Origin: Klebsiella sp. RHBSTW-00484
Lineage (GTDB): Bacteria; Pseudomonadota; Gammaproteobacteria; Enterobacterales; Enterobacteriaceae
NCBI RefSeq assembly: GCF_013705725.1
Contig: NZ_CP055481.1
Span: forward strand, 1,364,001 to 1,428,000
Direction: 5' to 3'
Length of the DNA stretch: 64,000 nucleotides
Part shown: positions 1-10,284 of the stretch, one piece after another
How positions within the stretch are numbered: the first letter of the stretch is position 1
Layout of the letters: every line of letters begins with the position of its first letter
Notes under the pieces: generated by a model
Told to the model about the DNA's origin: nothing
Databases searched by the model: none
What the model saw: the letters and a program-made list of their open reading frames with translations, nothing else
Program-made: the position numbers and the translations under genes

Positions 1-61
1 TGGCGTTATCTTTGACGGCCGCAATAACCGGATTTTGTCGGAGCAGGTGTAGCAGGGGCAT
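1..61 (-). CDS. ygcP: YgcP-like glycerol-3-phosphate-responsive antiterminator (5' end only)
   Basis: Only the first 20 codons lie in the window; the reading frame opens with MPLLHLLRQNPVIAAVKDNA and runs off the left edge. An AAAGGA ribosome binding site stands six bases before the ATG. The sequence and its place after ygcN and ygcO match the ygcNOP order of E. coli, where YgcP belongs to the GlpP-type antiterminator family. The assignment rests on a short N-terminus plus synteny, so it is likely but not proven. Confidence 0.65.
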   Translation of the reverse strand, partial: MPLLHLLRQNPVIAAVKDNA

Positions 62-114
62 GGTGTGTCCTTTGTATTTTATTCGTCATACTTCAAGCTG
101 CTGGTACGGTTTTC

Positions 115-139
115 TCCCTCTCCCCGAAGGGGAGAGGGA
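115..139. repeat. Perfect 11-bp hairpin, REP-like
   Basis: TCCCTCTCCCC and GGGGAGAGGGA flank a GAA loop. It lies between ygcP and ygcO and is preceded at 86-103 by a fragment resembling the outer end of an ERIC element. It is probably an intergenic repeat fragment; there is no T tract that would make it a good terminator. Confidence 0.5.
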
Positions 140-193
140 ACCGTTCTGCTGGCGTTTTTTATTACATAACAATGTATTAGCCTTTCAGCTTTA

Positions 194-454
194 TTACCCA
201 AAACGGAATGTAATACCAAAACCAGAGTCAGGATAGCGCCATTCTTTCAGCGTTGCCTCATCGCATAACAACCGGCAGGTGCCGCATTCCAGACAGCCGC
301 GATAGTCGACCCGCAGCTCACCTTCCGCCGTGCGTGAGAAAAGCCCGGCGGGGCAGGATTGAATCAGCAACTCGGCGATTTCCGGAGTCGGTGAAGCGGA
401 TGGAACAATATGCGGGCTGTCGGCGGGACGCCAGACGTTGCGGGCTACAGACAT
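194..454 (-). CDS. ygcO: Ferredoxin-like protein YgcO
   Basis: An 86-residue FixX/ferredoxin-like protein. The start is the ATG at 454 (MSVARNVWRP), which overlaps the ygcN stop by 10 bases and gives the usual family length; a longer upstream reading has no family support. The C-terminal half carries CLECGTCRLLC, a partial iron-sulfur cluster motif with cysteines spaced CxxCxxxC plus an upstream CPAGLF segment. FixX-type proteins pass electrons to FixC-type flavoproteins, so YgcO is probably the electron partner of the adjacent YgcN. The substrate of the pair is unknown. Confidence 0.85.
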   Translation of the reverse strand: MSVARNVWRPADSPHIVPSASPTPEIAELLIQSCPAGLFSRTAEGELRVDYRGCLECGTCRLLCDEATLKEWRYPDSGFGITFRFG

Positions 455-1716
455 CGTAAACTCCTGACAAGATCGCCTGCCAGATGGCGCAGGCCGTGAC
501 GGCGAAGCTGACGCCAGACTATCTGGCGCAGCGGCGGAACCGGGCTCGCGCCCTGCAGCCAAAGTTCGCGGGAAATGTCTTCCATTAACGCAGGCCACTG
601 GCGATACCAGCCGGGGCGTTGCAGCAGTGCGGGCACATGCTGATAGCGCTGAAGAATCTCCCACAGCAGGCTGCGTTCAACGTCCTGGTGATATTGTGCA
701 AACAGATTTTGCGGCGTGCTTTGCTGACAGGCCCGAACCAACGTTTGCGCCGCCGCCTGAGCACCGATGAGCGCCATATCCATCCCGCGCACGGTAAAGC
801 CGGTATTGATACAGGTGCGCAGCGCATCGCCAACCAGTAGCCAGCCGTCTCCGCCGTACTGCACGGGCATGCTATGCAGACCGCCTTCGGGCACCAGATG
901 CGCACCATACTCCAGCGTTTCACTCCCACGTAGCAAAGGGCGCAGGGCCGGATGTGATTTGAGATTCTCCAGCAGTTCAGAGGCCGGAGCCGCGCCTTTT
1001 CCCAGCGAGGAGAGCGGGCAAACAATGCCGAATGAGAGCGTATCCTGATTGGTATAAAGAAACGCGCCGCCGGGCAAATCCCCGCAGACGCCGCCGGTGA
1101 AGAGCATCGCCGCCCCCTCGTTACCTTCCAGGCGAAAGCGATCTTCCAGCGTTTTTTGCTCCAGCGCCAGCACCGCTTTAATCCCTAACGCCATTGACGA
1201 TGGGGAAGGGCGAGGCACTAAATCATGCCGCTCCGCCAGCTCACTGTTAGCCCCTTCAGCCAGTACGACGTAGCGGGCGTGCAGGGTTTCATTATCGCAA
1301 ATGACGCCGCAGACCCGACCATTTTCGCGATACAGCGCCTCGACCGTCGCCCCGGTAATACACTGGACGCCTTCATCTTCGGCCTGGCCGACAAACCACG
1401 GATCGAAGCGGGCGCGCAGGAGACTCCAGGAGTCGCCGTTGGGTTGCAGGCTGGAATATGTCGTTGCGCCGTTTGCGGTCATCAGGGCCAGACTTTCCTG
1501 GGTGATGCGGCGTTCAAGCGGAGCGGATTGCTGAAAATGAGGAAGGAGTTCGGCAAGCGCATGGCAATACAGCCGCCCGCCGGAAAGATTTTTACTGCCG
1601 GGAAGTTCGCCGCGTTCAAGCAACAGAACGGAAAGTCCTGCCCGCGCACAGCGTAAAGCACAAGCGGTGCCAGCTATCCCTGCACCAATGATAATAATAT
1701 CAAAATCGTCAGCCAT
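445..1716 (-). CDS. ygcN: FixC-like FAD-dependent oxidoreductase YgcN
   Basis: 423 residues from the ATG at 1716 (MADDFDIIIIGAGIAG), preferred over an ATG nine codons upstream because it gives the known YgcN length and starts right at the Rossmann fold. The N-terminal GAGIAG dinucleotide-binding motif is followed by an ERGELPGSKNLSGGR segment typical of electron-transfer flavoprotein dehydrogenases of the FixC family. The C-terminal GDA motif (LLVGDALRTC) closes the FAD site. It is followed by ygcO with a 10-base overlap, so the two are translationally coupled. Physiological substrate unknown. Confidence 0.88.
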   Translation of the reverse strand: MADDFDIIIIGAGIAGTACALRCARAGLSVLLLERGELPGSKNLSGGRLYCHALAELLPHFQQSAPLERRITQESLALMTANGATTYSSLQPNGDSWSLLRARFDPWFVGQAEDEGVQCITGATVEALYRENGRVCGVICDNETLHARYVVLAEGANSELAERHDLVPRPSPSSMALGIKAVLALEQKTLEDRFRLEGNEGAAMLFTGGVCGDLPGGAFLYTNQDTLSFGIVCPLSSLGKGAAPASELLENLKSHPALRPLLRGSETLEYGAHLVPEGGLHSMPVQYGGDGWLLVGDALRTCINTGFTVRGMDMALIGAQAAAQTLVRACQQSTPQNLFAQYHQDVERSLLWEILQRYQHVPALLQRPGWYRQWPALMEDISRELWLQGASPVPPLRQIVWRQLRRHGLRHLAGDLVRSLRCL

Positions 1717-1796
1717 ATTGCGCCCCAGATATCCAGAGCGCATAAGCTAACATGACGTTATTTAAGGAATATTGACCGCCGACACAAACGCTTTAA

Positions 1797-2159
1797 TCAC
1801 TCGCCGCGATAGACGCAGCCCGCCGTGCAGGTCTCTTTAATCATCACCGCGCTCAGTAGCGGAATCAGCGGTTTCATCTGATCCCAGATCCATTTTGCCA
1901 GCACTTCGCTGGTAGGATTTTCTAGTCCCGGAATATCGTTCAGATAGTAGTGATCCAGCCTGTCGTAAGTCGGCTTAAACGCGGCCTTCAGCTCGGCAAA
2001 ATCCATGATCCACCCGGTATGGGGATCGACTTCACCGGTAATCTCCAGGCGCACCATAAAAGAGTGACCGTGCAGGCGACCGCACTTATGCCCTTGCGGT
2101 ACATGCGGCAGGTGGTGAGCGGCTTCGAAGGTGAAATCTTTAAACAGCGTGGTGGACAT
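1797..2159 (-). CDS. queD: 6-carboxy-5,6,7,8-tetrahydropterin synthase
   Basis: 120 residues, full length for QueD, which converts dihydroneopterin triphosphate to 6-carboxytetrahydropterin in the queuosine/7-deazaguanine pathway. The zinc ligands appear as FEAAHHLPH near residues 11-19 and RLHGHSF near 28-34, and the catalytic cysteine is Cys26 in [10 protein letters not shown]. It is transcribed divergently from cysJ, as in other enterobacteria. Confidence 0.95.
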   Translation of the reverse strand: MSTTLFKDFTFEAAHHLPHVPQGHKCGRLHGHSFMVRLEITGEVDPHTGWIMDFAELKAAFKPTYDRLDHYYLNDIPGLENPTSEVLAKWIWDQMKPLIPLLSAVMIKETCTAGCVYRGE

Positions 2160-2605
2160 CTTTTATTCTCAATATGGCAAAAAAACCGCCGTAGGGTACC
2201 GGAAAGCACCTTTTTTCGCATTAACTAAAACGGCCCTGAACAGAAAATGGACACATTCATCTGGTTTATTGGGATTAAATTATTATATATCATAGGGTTA
2301 TTTAATCGATTTTGTTGTTAATAACTATAACTAAAACAGGTTAGTCCATTTGGTTATTTGTTATTTCCATCCCTTCTTTAATTGTTACTATCTGCACCGT
2401 TACCCTTATCACTCGTCATACTTCGAGCCGCATGTGCGTTGGCTTTACTCGCTCACCCCAGTCACTTACTTATGTAAGCTCCCGGGGATTCGCTGCGTCG
2501 CCGCCTGCCTGCAACTCGAATTATTTAGAGTGAACACATTCTCTTTTGTTTTATCGCGCTGACAGGCTGCGACTAACAGCTTTGCTTACTGGAACATAAC
2601 GACGC
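2160..2605. promoter_or_regulatory. Divergent queD / cysJIH control region
   Basis: 446 bases without a gene. It must contain the queD promoter on the minus strand and the CysB-dependent cysJ promoter on the plus strand; the stretch around 2270-2400 is AT-rich, as CysB-controlled promoters are, but no binding site can be fixed by eye. An ERIC element occupies about 2410-2540, so the cysJIH transcript either carries it in its leader or starts downstream of it. Confidence 0.55.
2410..2540. repeat. ERIC element
   Basis: Contains the conserved ERIC core GCTCACCCCAGTCACTTACT followed by ATGTAAGCTCCCGGGGATTC, framed by GTCATACTTC at one end and GCAACTCGAATTATTTAG at the other. The length of about 130 bases is that of a full ERIC. 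It sits directly upstream of cysJ. A second copy with an internal insertion lies at 59390-59580. Confidence 0.88.
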
Positions 2606-4405
2606 ATGACGACACAGGCCCCACCTTCTAATTTGCTACCGCTTAACCCGGAGCAAATGGCGCGCCTTCAGGCGGCCACGACTGACTTCACGCCAACCCA
2701 GCTGGCCTGGGTTTCCGGCTATTTCTGGGGCGTGCTGAATCAGCAGCCCGGCGCGGCGGTTGTCGCTCCAACCCAGGCAGCAGAAGTCCCTTCCATTACC
2801 CTTATTTCGGCATCGCAAACCGGCAACGCCCGCCGCGTCGCTGAAGCGCTGCGTGACGATTTGCAGGCCGCGCAACTGAACGTGAAGCTGGTTAACGCAG
2901 GCGACTATAAATTCAAACAAATTGCCTCCGAGAAACTGCTGGTTGTCGTGACGTCAACGCAAGGCGAAGGTGAGCCGCCGGAAGAAGCCGTCGCGCTGCA
3001 TAAGTTCCTGTTTTCGAAGAAAGCGCCGAAGCTGACCGATACCGCGTTTGCCGTATTTGGCCTTGGCGATACCTCCTATGAATTCTTCTGCCAGTCCGGC
3101 AAAGATTTTGATAACAAACTGGCCGAACTGGGCGGTGAACGCCTGCTCGACCGGGTTGACTCGGATGTGGAATACCAGGGGGCCGCCGCTGAATGGCGCG
3201 CCCGCGTGGTTGACGTCCTGAAAGCGCGTGCACCAGCAGCAGCCCCGTCCCAACTGGTGACCAGCGGGGCGGTGAATGAGATTCACACCAGCCCGTATAC
3301 CAAAGAAGCGCCGCTGACCGCGACGCTTGCGGTGAATCAAAAAATCACCGGTCGTGATTCAGAAAAAGATGTGCGCCATATTGAAATCGACCTCGGCGAC
3401 TCCGGCCTGCGCTATCAGCCGGGCGATGCGCTGGGCGTCTGGTATCAGAACGACCCAGCTCTGGTCAAAGAACTGGTGGGGCTGCTGTGGCTGCAGGGCA
3501 CGGAACCGGTGACGGTTGACGGTAAAACCCTGCCGCTTGCTGAAGCGCTGGAGTGGCACTTCGAGCTGACGGTTAACACCGGCAATATCGTTGAGAACTA
3601 CGCCACCTTAACCCGCAGCGAATCTCTGCTGCCGATGGTGGGCGATAAGGCACAGCTCCAGCATTACGCCGCGACCACGCCGATCGTCGACATGGTGCGT
3701 TTCTCTCCGGCGCAACTGGATGCTCAGGTAGTGATTGACCTGCTGCGCCCGCTGACGCCGCGCCTGTACTCTATCGCTTCGTCACAGGCGGAAACCGAAA
3801 ACGAAGTGCATGTCACCGTCGGCGTTGTCCGCTATGACATCGAAGGCCGGGCTCGCACTGGCGGCGCTTCCAGCTTCCTTGCCGACCGCGTCGAAGAAGA
3901 TGGCGAAGTTCGCGTCTTTATCGAGCATAACGATAACTTCCGTCTGCCTGCTAACCCAGAGACGCCAGTTATCATGATTGGCCCGGGTACCGGCATCGCG
4001 CCGTTCCGCGCCTTTATGCAGCAGCGCGCGGCAGAAGGAGCTGAAGGTAAGAACTGGCTGTTCTTCGGCAACCCGCACTTTACCGAAGATTTCCTCTACC
4101 AAGTGGAGTGGCAAAGCTACGTCAAAGAGGGCGTACTGAGCCGCATCGACCTGGCCTGGTCTCGCGACCAAAAAGAAAAAGTATACGTACAAGACAAACT
4201 GCGCGAACAGGGCGCAGAGCTGTGGCACTGGATTAACGACGGTGCCCATATTTATGTCTGCGGCGATGCCAATCGTATGGCAAAAGACGTTGAGCAGACG
4301 TTGCTGGAAGTGATTGCCGAATTTGGCGCGATGGACGCCGAAGCGGCGGACGAATTTTTAAGTGAGCTGCGCGTTGAGCGCCGTTATCAGCGAGATGTCT
4401 ACTAA
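2606..4405 (+). CDS. cysJ: Sulfite reductase [NADPH] flavoprotein alpha subunit
   Basis: 599 residues, identical in length to E. coli CysJ. An FMN-binding flavodoxin domain ([11 protein letters not shown] near residue 68) is followed by a connecting region and a ferredoxin-NADP reductase module with the FAD motif RLYSIASSQ and the NADPH motif [12 protein letters not shown]. The C-terminal aromatic tail (RRYQRDVY) is the flavin-stacking end of the family. CysJ passes electrons from NADPH to the CysI hemoprotein for six-electron reduction of sulfite to sulfide in the cytoplasm. Its stop codon overlaps the cysI start (TAATG), so it heads the cysJIH operon. Confidence 0.97.
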   Translation: MTTQAPPSNLLPLNPEQMARLQAATTDFTPTQLAWVSGYFWGVLNQQPGAAVVAPTQAAEVPSITLISASQTGNARRVAEALRDDLQAAQLNVKLVNAGDYKFKQIASEKLLVVVTSTQGEGEPPEEAVALHKFLFSKKAPKLTDTAFAVFGLGDTSYEFFCQSGKDFDNKLAELGGERLLDRVDSDVEYQGAAAEWRARVVDVLKARAPAAAPSQLVTSGAVNEIHTSPYTKEAPLTATLAVNQKITGRDSEKDVRHIEIDLGDSGLRYQPGDALGVWYQNDPALVKELVGLLWLQGTEPVTVDGKTLPLAEALEWHFELTVNTGNIVENYATLTRSESLLPMVGDKAQLQHYAATTPIVDMVRFSPAQLDAQVVIDLLRPLTPRLYSIASSQAETENEVHVTVGVVRYDIEGRARTGGASSFLADRVEEDGEVRVFIEHNDNFRLPANPETPVIMIGPGTGIAPFRAFMQQRAAEGAEGKNWLFFGNPHFTEDFLYQVEWQSYVKEGVLSRIDLAWSRDQKEKVYVQDKLREQGAELWHWINDGAHIYVCGDANRMAKDVEQTLLEVIAEFGAMDAEAADEFLSELRVERRYQRDVY

Positions 4406-6117
4406 TGAGCGAAAAACATCCAGGCCCGCTGGTGGTCGAAGGTAAACTGGTCGATGCCGAGCGCATGAAGACTGAAAGTAACTACCTGCGCGGCACCATT
4501 GCGGAAGATCTGAACGACGGTCTGACCGGCGGTTTTAAAGGCGATAACTTCCTGCTGATCCGCTTTCACGGCATGTATCAGCAGGATGATCGCGATATTC
4601 GCGCCGAGCGTGCGGCACAGAAGCTGGAGCCGCGCCATGCGATGCTGCTGCGCTGCCGCCTGCCGGGCGGGGTGATTACCACCAAACAGTGGCAGGCGAT
4701 TGACAAATTCGCCGCCGATAACACCATTTACGGTAGCATCCGTCTGACCAACCGTCAGACCTTCCAGTTTCACGGCATTCTGAAGAAGAACGTCAAGCCG
4801 GTGCACCAGATGCTGCATTCGGTCGGGCTGGATGCGCTGGCGACCGCCAACGATATGAACCGTAACGTGCTGTGTACCTCTAACCCGAACGAGTCTCAGC
4901 TTCATGCTGAAGCCTATGAATGGGCGAAGAAGATCTCTGAGCACCTGTTGCCGCGCACTCGCGCTTATGCAGAGATCTGGTTGGATCAGAAGAAGGTCGC
5001 CACCACCGATGAAGAGCCGATCCTCGGTCAGACCTATCTGCCGCGTAAGTTCAAAACGACCGTGGTGATCCCGCCGCAGAACGATATCGATCTGCACGCT
5101 AACGATATGAACTTCGTAGCGATTGCCGAAAACGGCAAGCTGGTGGGCTTTAATCTGCTGGTTGGCGGCGGTTTATCCATCGAGCACGGCAACAAGAAAA
5201 CCTACGCCCGCACGGCGAGCGAATTCGGCTATCTGCCGATTGAGCACACTCTGGCGGTGGCGGAAGCGGTGGTGACCACCCAGCGCGATTGGGGTAACCG
5301 TACCGACCGTAAAAATGCCAAAACCAAATATACTCTTGAGCGCGTTGGCGTTGAGACCTTCAAGGCGGAAGTAGAGCGCCGGGCGGGGATCAAGTTTGAG
5401 CCGATTCGCCCTTACGAGTTTACCGGCCGTGGCGATCGCATCGGTTGGGTAAAAGGTATCGACAATAACTGGCACCTGACGCTGTTTATTGAAAACGGTC
5501 GTATCCTTGATTACCCGGGGCGTCCGTTGAAAACCGGCCTGTTGAAGATTGCGAAGATCCATAAAGGTGAATTCCGCATTACGGCTAACCAGAACCTGAT
5601 CATTGCCGGTGTTCCTGACGATCAGAAGGCGAAGATCGAGAAGCTGGCCCGCGATCACGGGCTGATGAATGCCGTCACGCCGCAGCGTGAAAACTCCATG
5701 GCCTGCGTGTCGTTTCCGACCTGTCCGCTGGCGATGGCCGAAGCTGAACGCTTCCTGCCATCGTTTACCGATAAAGTCGAGGGAGTGATGAGCAAGCATG
5801 GCGTCGCTGATGAGCATATCGTCACCCGCGTGACCGGCTGCCCGAACGGCTGCGGCCGCGCGATGCTGGCGGAGGTGGGTCTGGTGGGTAAAGCGCCGGG
5901 CCGCTACAACCTGCACCTCGGGGGTAACCGCAGCGGGACGCGTATTCCGCGCATGTATCGGGAAAATATTACCGAGTCGGAAATTCTCGACTCCCTTGAC
6001 GAACTGGTAGGGCGCTGGGCGAAAGAGCGTGAAGCGGGTGAAGGCTTCGGCGACTTTACGGTGCGTGCGGGCATCATTCGCCCGGTGCTCGACCCAGCCC
6101 GGGATTTCTGGGAATAA
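4405..6117 (+). CDS. cysI: Sulfite reductase [NADPH] hemoprotein beta subunit
   Basis: 570 residues, full length. The siroheme/4Fe-4S ligands are visible as [11 protein letters not shown] and [10 protein letters not shown], the two cysteine pairs that hold the coupled cofactor. It forms the catalytic subunit of the NADPH-sulfite reductase with CysJ and produces sulfide for cysteine synthesis. The start codon overlaps the cysJ stop. It depends on siroheme made by CysG, encoded nearby at 11578. Confidence 0.97.
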   Translation: MSEKHPGPLVVEGKLVDAERMKTESNYLRGTIAEDLNDGLTGGFKGDNFLLIRFHGMYQQDDRDIRAERAAQKLEPRHAMLLRCRLPGGVITTKQWQAIDKFAADNTIYGSIRLTNRQTFQFHGILKKNVKPVHQMLHSVGLDALATANDMNRNVLCTSNPNESQLHAEAYEWAKKISEHLLPRTRAYAEIWLDQKKVATTDEEPILGQTYLPRKFKTTVVIPPQNDIDLHANDMNFVAIAENGKLVGFNLLVGGGLSIEHGNKKTYARTASEFGYLPIEHTLAVAEAVVTTQRDWGNRTDRKNAKTKYTLERVGVETFKAEVERRAGIKFEPIRPYEFTGRGDRIGWVKGIDNNWHLTLFIENGRILDYPGRPLKTGLLKIAKIHKGEFRITANQNLIIAGVPDDQKAKIEKLARDHGLMNAVTPQRENSMACVSFPTCPLAMAEAERFLPSFTDKVEGVMSKHGVADEHIVTRVTGCPNGCGRAMLAEVGLVGKAPGRYNLHLGGNRSGTRIPRMYRENITESEILDSLDELVGRWAKEREAGEGFGDFTVRAGIIRPVLDPARDFWE

Positions 6118-6123
6118 CTCAGC

Positions 6124-6200
6124 ATCGCCCGGCGGCGCAACGCTTACGGGTGTATGAATTTTGTAGGCCGGGCAAACGTAGTGCCGCCCGGCAAAACAGG
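6124..6200. repeat. REP/BIME-type palindromic repeat
   Basis: The cysI-cysH gap holds two GC-rich inverted units, GCCCGGCGGCGCAACGCTTA and, in the other orientation, GTAGGCCGGGCAAACGTAG followed by GCCGCCCGGC. The arrangement of a head-to-tail REP pair between two genes of one operon is typical of enterobacterial BIMEs, which can stabilise upstream mRNA. Confidence 0.75.
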
Positions 6201-6214
6201 CAAGCGAGGTTCTT

Positions 6215-6949
6215 ATGTCCGTACTGGATCTAAACGCTCTGAACGACCTGCCGAAGGTAGAACGCGTGATGGCGCTGGCGGAAACCAACAGCCAGTTAGA
6301 AAAGCTGAGCGCAGAAGAGCGTGTCGCGTGGGCGCTGGAAAACCTGCCGGGCGAATACGTGCTCTCTTCGAGTTTTGGTATTCAGGCGGCGGTAAGCCTG
6401 CATCTGGTCAATCAGGTTCGCCCGGATATTCCGGTCATTCTGACCGACACCGGCTACCTGTTCCCGGAAACCTACCAGTTTATCGACGAGTTAACGGACA
6501 AACTCAAACTCAACCTTCAGGTCTACCGCGCAAAAGAGAGCGCCGCCTGGCAGGAAGCGCGCTACGGCAAGCTGTGGGAGCAGGGCGTTGAAGGCATTGA
6601 GAAATACAATGACATCAACAAGGTTGAGCCAATGAACCGGGCGCTGGAAGAGTTGAACGCGCAAACCTGGTTTGCGGGCCTGCGCCGCGAGCAGTCCGGT
6701 AGCCGCGCGCATTTACCGGTGCTGGCCATCCAACGCGGCGTATTTAAGATTCTGCCGATCATCGACTGGGATAACCGCACCGTCTATCAGTATCTGCAAA
6801 AGCACGGGCTGAAATATCACCCGCTGTGGGATCAGGGTTATTTGTCGGTGGGCGATACCCACACTACCCGCAAATGGGAACCGGGAATGGCGGAAGAAGA
6901 AACGCGGTTCTTTGGGTTGAAAAGAGAGTGCGGGCTGCACGAAGGTTGA
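6215..6949 (+). CDS. cysH: Phosphoadenosine phosphosulfate reductase
   Basis: 244 residues, full length. The N-terminal SSSFGIQ segment is the PP-loop-like PAPS-binding motif of the family, and the C-terminal KRECGLHEG carries the catalytic Cys239 on its mobile tail. The enzyme reduces PAPS to sulfite with thioredoxin or glutaredoxin as donor, feeding CysJI. It is the last gene of cysJIH and is followed by a strong terminator. Confidence 0.97.
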   Translation: MSVLDLNALNDLPKVERVMALAETNSQLEKLSAEERVAWALENLPGEYVLSSSFGIQAAVSLHLVNQVRPDIPVILTDTGYLFPETYQFIDELTDKLKLNLQVYRAKESAAWQEARYGKLWEQGVEGIEKYNDINKVEPMNRALEELNAQTWFAGLRREQSGSRAHLPVLAIQRGVFKILPIIDWDNRTVYQYLQKHGLKYHPLWDQGYLSVGDTHTTRKWEPGMAEEETRFFGLKRECGLHEG

Positions 6950-6961
6950 AAGATTAATATG

Positions 6962-6987
6962 AATCCCGGCGCTGCCGGGATTTTTTT
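6962..6987 (+). terminator. Rho-independent terminator of cysJIH
   Basis: A perfect 9-bp stem (AATCCCGGC / GCCGGGATT) with a GCT loop is followed by a run of T. Confidence 0.9.
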
Positions 6988-7020
6988 ACGTAAATGGTTA
7001 ATGAGTTATTCGGTGCCTTT

Positions 7021-9075
7021 CTAAATTTTTCCGTTATTGTTGAGTGCGGTAAACTCCGGCTGCGGGCAATTCTGACCAAAGTTTTCTGCCCACGGAAACG
7101 GTGCACCGTTTTTCACGTAGCGCTTGTACAGACGTCGTGCTGATTGGGGATCCCGAGCCCATATCCATCCTGTCGCATTGCACAGTACGGCGGCATAGGC
7201 CTGTGATTTGCGCGGCAATAAATCGGCGGCTTTCTCTGCAAGCTTCACCGCCTGCCAGCGATAGTGCATAAAACGGTTATCCTGCTTGGGTTGCGAGAGC
7301 TGAACGCGATACCGCTCACCGGCGCTAATCCATGATTTGGTCGCCGGATTTTCTTCCGGGCCCCAGTCGTAATAGGGCCATGAATACCAACCCTCATAGA
7401 GCGCAAAATCCGGGGCCATCTCATAGCCCGTCAATTCCATCCCCTGATGGCGCAGAATCAGCGCGGCTTGCCACCAGTCCTGCGCTGTAGCCGTTTTTTG
7501 CCCTTTTTTTGGCAGGGTATTGATAAATGAAAGCGCCCTTTCCCGATCCTCAGAAATGGCAAAATAAGTCAGTGCTTTTTGATACTGACCTTCACGCATC
7601 AGACGGCGGGCGAGCAGGGCGCGCAGTTTGACATCGGCGGTGTAGCGATTATCGTAACCCGTGTTTTCCGATCGAGCGGATAAAGGCGGATTCGGCGCAG
7701 GAACATATTTATCCACAAACGCGGTAAGCTCTTTTACTGTCAGCACCTGCTCAGCGATCTGCGCCAGATCCGGCCAGTAGCTGTCTTTGGCTTTGTACAT
7801 TAAGCGCATCGCGTCCAGATAATCGTTGCGGTTTAGCGCCAGTACCGCCTGCTCAGCATTGATGCGGCAGAGTGGGATAACAAACTCATCGCCAACAATC
7901 TCACTATTATCAGGCTGAGGGCCCCATACTTCGTTTACTGGAAACGACGCGGCGGCTTTTGCATACCATGCGGTCGCGGCTTTTACATCTCCCTCTCGCA
8001 GCGCCATTTTGGCTTGCACCCATGCGGTTAGCCCATTTTCTTTAGCATTTTTCAGCAGCAGGGTCACCAGAGGGTACTGACCATTGCGGTAGGCAAGGGC
8101 GATCAGACGATCGCTGCCGGGCATGTCGTAATTTATTTTCTGCGCCAGCTTCGCTATCACCTCATTATGGTAATTTTTGATCTCTTTCTCGTTATTGGGT
8201 CTGGGTTCTGGCTCGAACAAGGAATTGGAAGAGCGCGTGAAAAAACTCACAATAAGCAGTTGCTGAATAACCGGATCGTCAATGCCCGGTTGCAGGAAGT
8301 TCTCGTTTTCCGGATGGCTCAGAATGTCGGCGGTATAGCGTAAGGAGAGGCTGCCTGTGGGTGAGCCCTGAGCCGCTTGCTGAGCATAGAGGTGCGCTGC
8401 AACAAGTGGCTCATTAAGCCACATTTTAATCCTCCCCTGCTGACCGAGGCTTGCCAGCGAGAGCAACTCCGGGTCTTCTTGTCCATTGCGCACAGCGTCG
8501 ATGATTTGCTGATAGAGTTCAAAAGCTTCGCGGAGCTCCTGCTCATTGCCGTGAGAATTATCTTTGCTGGAAAGCGGATATCCGCTCTCAGAGCGAGGCG
8601 CAGGATAGTCACCCATTAAATCCCGGGCCAGCGAGTAGCGAGCTTTTAGCCCCCATTCACCCTGCTGATCTACAGGAAGCGCTATCACCTGGCGAAAGTA
8701 GTCGCGCGCCCGATTGTCGTAAGTAGCAAAGGCTACCGCCCCGAGCACATACAGACGTGCTGCTGTCGGCAGGCTGACCGCCATCTTTTCTGCCGCCTCT
8801 ACTGAGCCACTGGCGCGGATCTCTTTGAGCAGGACGTCCTGTGCGGAGGGAGGCTGGGTTTTATCGCCAGACGTATCAAGCCATTGCGGCAGACGCGGAT
8901 CGGCAGGCACCAGGCGGCTACTCTCTAAATCAAAGCTCCCCTCCGGGAGATAAAGCAGGTTGGCGTTACGGTTTTGCAGTAAATAGTTGGGGAAGTACGG
9001 CCCGCAGGCATGGCTATTGATGGCGGCCAGCGCGGTGGTCAGGAGCACGGCCAGAGGTAATTTACGGGTTAACAT
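7021..9075 (-). CDS. Secreted protein of unknown function, partner of DUF3142 protein
   Basis: 684 residues with an N-terminal signal peptide (MLTRKLPLAVLLTTALAAIN, probable cleavage after NSHA). The mature part starts CGPYFPNYLL and is rich in alpha-helical, TPR-like stretches (for example YLDAMRLMYKAKDSYWPDL and EGQYQKALTYFAIS), suggesting a periplasmic or outer-membrane helical-repeat scaffold. The cysteine after the predicted cleavage site lacks a canonical lipobox (SHAC), so lipidation is uncertain. Its start overlaps the end of the upstream DUF3142-type gene by 14 bases, so the two are co-translated and probably act together. Function not known to me. Confidence 0.75.
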   Translation of the reverse strand: MLTRKLPLAVLLTTALAAINSHACGPYFPNYLLQNRNANLLYLPEGSFDLESSRLVPADPRLPQWLDTSGDKTQPPSAQDVLLKEIRASGSVEAAEKMAVSLPTAARLYVLGAVAFATYDNRARDYFRQVIALPVDQQGEWGLKARYSLARDLMGDYPAPRSESGYPLSSKDNSHGNEQELREAFELYQQIIDAVRNGQEDPELLSLASLGQQGRIKMWLNEPLVAAHLYAQQAAQGSPTGSLSLRYTADILSHPENENFLQPGIDDPVIQQLLIVSFFTRSSNSLFEPEPRPNNEKEIKNYHNEVIAKLAQKINYDMPGSDRLIALAYRNGQYPLVTLLLKNAKENGLTAWVQAKMALREGDVKAATAWYAKAAASFPVNEVWGPQPDNSEIVGDEFVIPLCRINAEQAVLALNRNDYLDAMRLMYKAKDSYWPDLAQIAEQVLTVKELTAFVDKYVPAPNPPLSARSENTGYDNRYTADVKLRALLARRLMREGQYQKALTYFAISEDRERALSFINTLPKKGQKTATAQDWWQAALILRHQGMELTGYEMAPDFALYEGWYSWPYYDWGPEENPATKSWISAGERYRVQLSQPKQDNRFMHYRWQAVKLAEKAADLLPRKSQAYAAVLCNATGWIWARDPQSARRLYKRYVKNGAPFPWAENFGQNCPQPEFTALNNNGKI

Positions 9076-10249
9076 GAAACTCTCCTTGCGGTGGCGATGG
9101 GCATCTTGCCCAGCCGATGGCCCGTGTCTGCCCGGCGCGCAGCAGTGCCGGAGAGGTCAGGTAAAATGTCTGCTCGTCAAAGCGGTAGCTGCCCATACCG
9201 TCCGCGGTGAGACAATCTTCAGTCTGCAACGTAATGCTTGCCGGGAGCGGTGCATCAATGTCGCCCGCATTTTTAATCGCCAGTTCGTAGAGCGTGGAGT
9301 CTGCGCTGGCGCTCGTTTTGTCAGGAACCGCCAGCCACTGCCAGCGGGTGCTTAATGGCCGGTGGTGGATAACCGCTTCCAGGGTGGAAAGCGACCAGGC
9401 GCGGCTGTCGCTCTCCAGCGGCAGGCGGAACCAGGCGATGCCCGCAAAGTTTTTCGGCGGATGTTGTTCGAGTTCGCGGGTAAAGGCGTCGATTTGCGGC
9501 GGCGATACGCTAAGTTCTTGTTTCTCGCCCGCGATGCCCAGCGGCGACTCGCTTTCTACCCGAGCGGGCTGTCCGGGCGTGGAAACCAGCGCGGAACCAT
9601 AGGCCGGGAGCGCCAGGTAGTACGGATGTGGGGAGATCAGTGCATATTGCCCGCTCCAGCGCAGCGCTTGCACCGGGTCAAACAACCCCTGCTGCGGCGA
9701 CAGCACGCTGTGCAGTTGCAGCACGGAACTGTCGACCGTTGCCAGTAGCGCAGGAAGTTGTGGCGAAGAGAGCCAGGTCGGCAGCGCGGTCAGGCTGAGC
9801 GCCATCTCTGAAGGCAGCGCCTGGCGTAATGCAGCAAGTAGACGCTGGTATTCGACGAGGCGCGAGGTGGGGGCATCGTAATCTATCTCTATCGCGGTGA
9901 GGTTCACGCCAGCGCTGCGCCAGCGGTCGATGATGGTTTTTATTTGCGGAATAATCGCCGCCGCATCCAGCTGCGTCAGGCTACCGTCGAGGCGAACCAC
10001 CAGCCACACCGGGCGGCCATCCTGCTGTAATAATGGTGTGTCGACCCGGGCAATGCGCGAACCTTCCTGGGGATGGATTTGCAGCCCCAGTACGCGCAAA
10101 GTGGAAAAAAGATCGTGGCTTTGGCGCAACGCCGTTTCATGCCCGGCGTTCCAGACCCGCTGCCAGATATAGACCTGGCTGTCGGCAACAGAATGTCCGC
10201 TGACAACCAGTAAAAGAAACAACAACATGAAAAAACGAGCGTGCATCAT
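9062..10249 (-). CDS. DUF3142-type secreted protein
   Basis: 395 residues with a signal peptide (MMHARFFMLLFLLLVVSGHS, cleavage near SVADS). The rest reads like a TIM-barrel glycoside-hydrolase relative: QVYIWQRVWN near the start, an IEIDYDAPTSRL segment where acidic residues follow a beta strand, and a later FAGIAWFRLPLESD strand. This pattern fits the DUF3142 family, for which no activity is established as far as I know. It is the first gene of a two-gene operon with the 684-residue secreted protein and lies in the cysH-iap interval. Confidence 0.72.
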   Translation of the reverse strand: MMHARFFMLLFLLLVVSGHSVADSQVYIWQRVWNAGHETALRQSHDLFSTLRVLGLQIHPQEGSRIARVDTPLLQQDGRPVWLVVRLDGSLTQLDAAAIIPQIKTIIDRWRSAGVNLTAIEIDYDAPTSRLVEYQRLLAALRQALPSEMALSLTALPTWLSSPQLPALLATVDSSVLQLHSVLSPQQGLFDPVQALRWSGQYALISPHPYYLALPAYGSALVSTPGQPARVESESPLGIAGEKQELSVSPPQIDAFTRELEQHPPKNFAGIAWFRLPLESDSRAWSLSTLEAVIHHRPLSTRWQWLAVPDKTSASADSTLYELAIKNAGDIDAPLPASITLQTEDCLTADGMGSYRFDEQTFYLTSPALLRAGQTRAIGWARCPSPPQGEFHVNP

Positions 10250-10284
10250 GGCGACAATCCTTGTGGCCTGGCTTTAATAACAGC

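Noticed and set aside
5173-6288. A 371-codon open frame opposite cysI
   Set aside because: It is a shadow of a highly conserved, GC-rich gene and has no family features.
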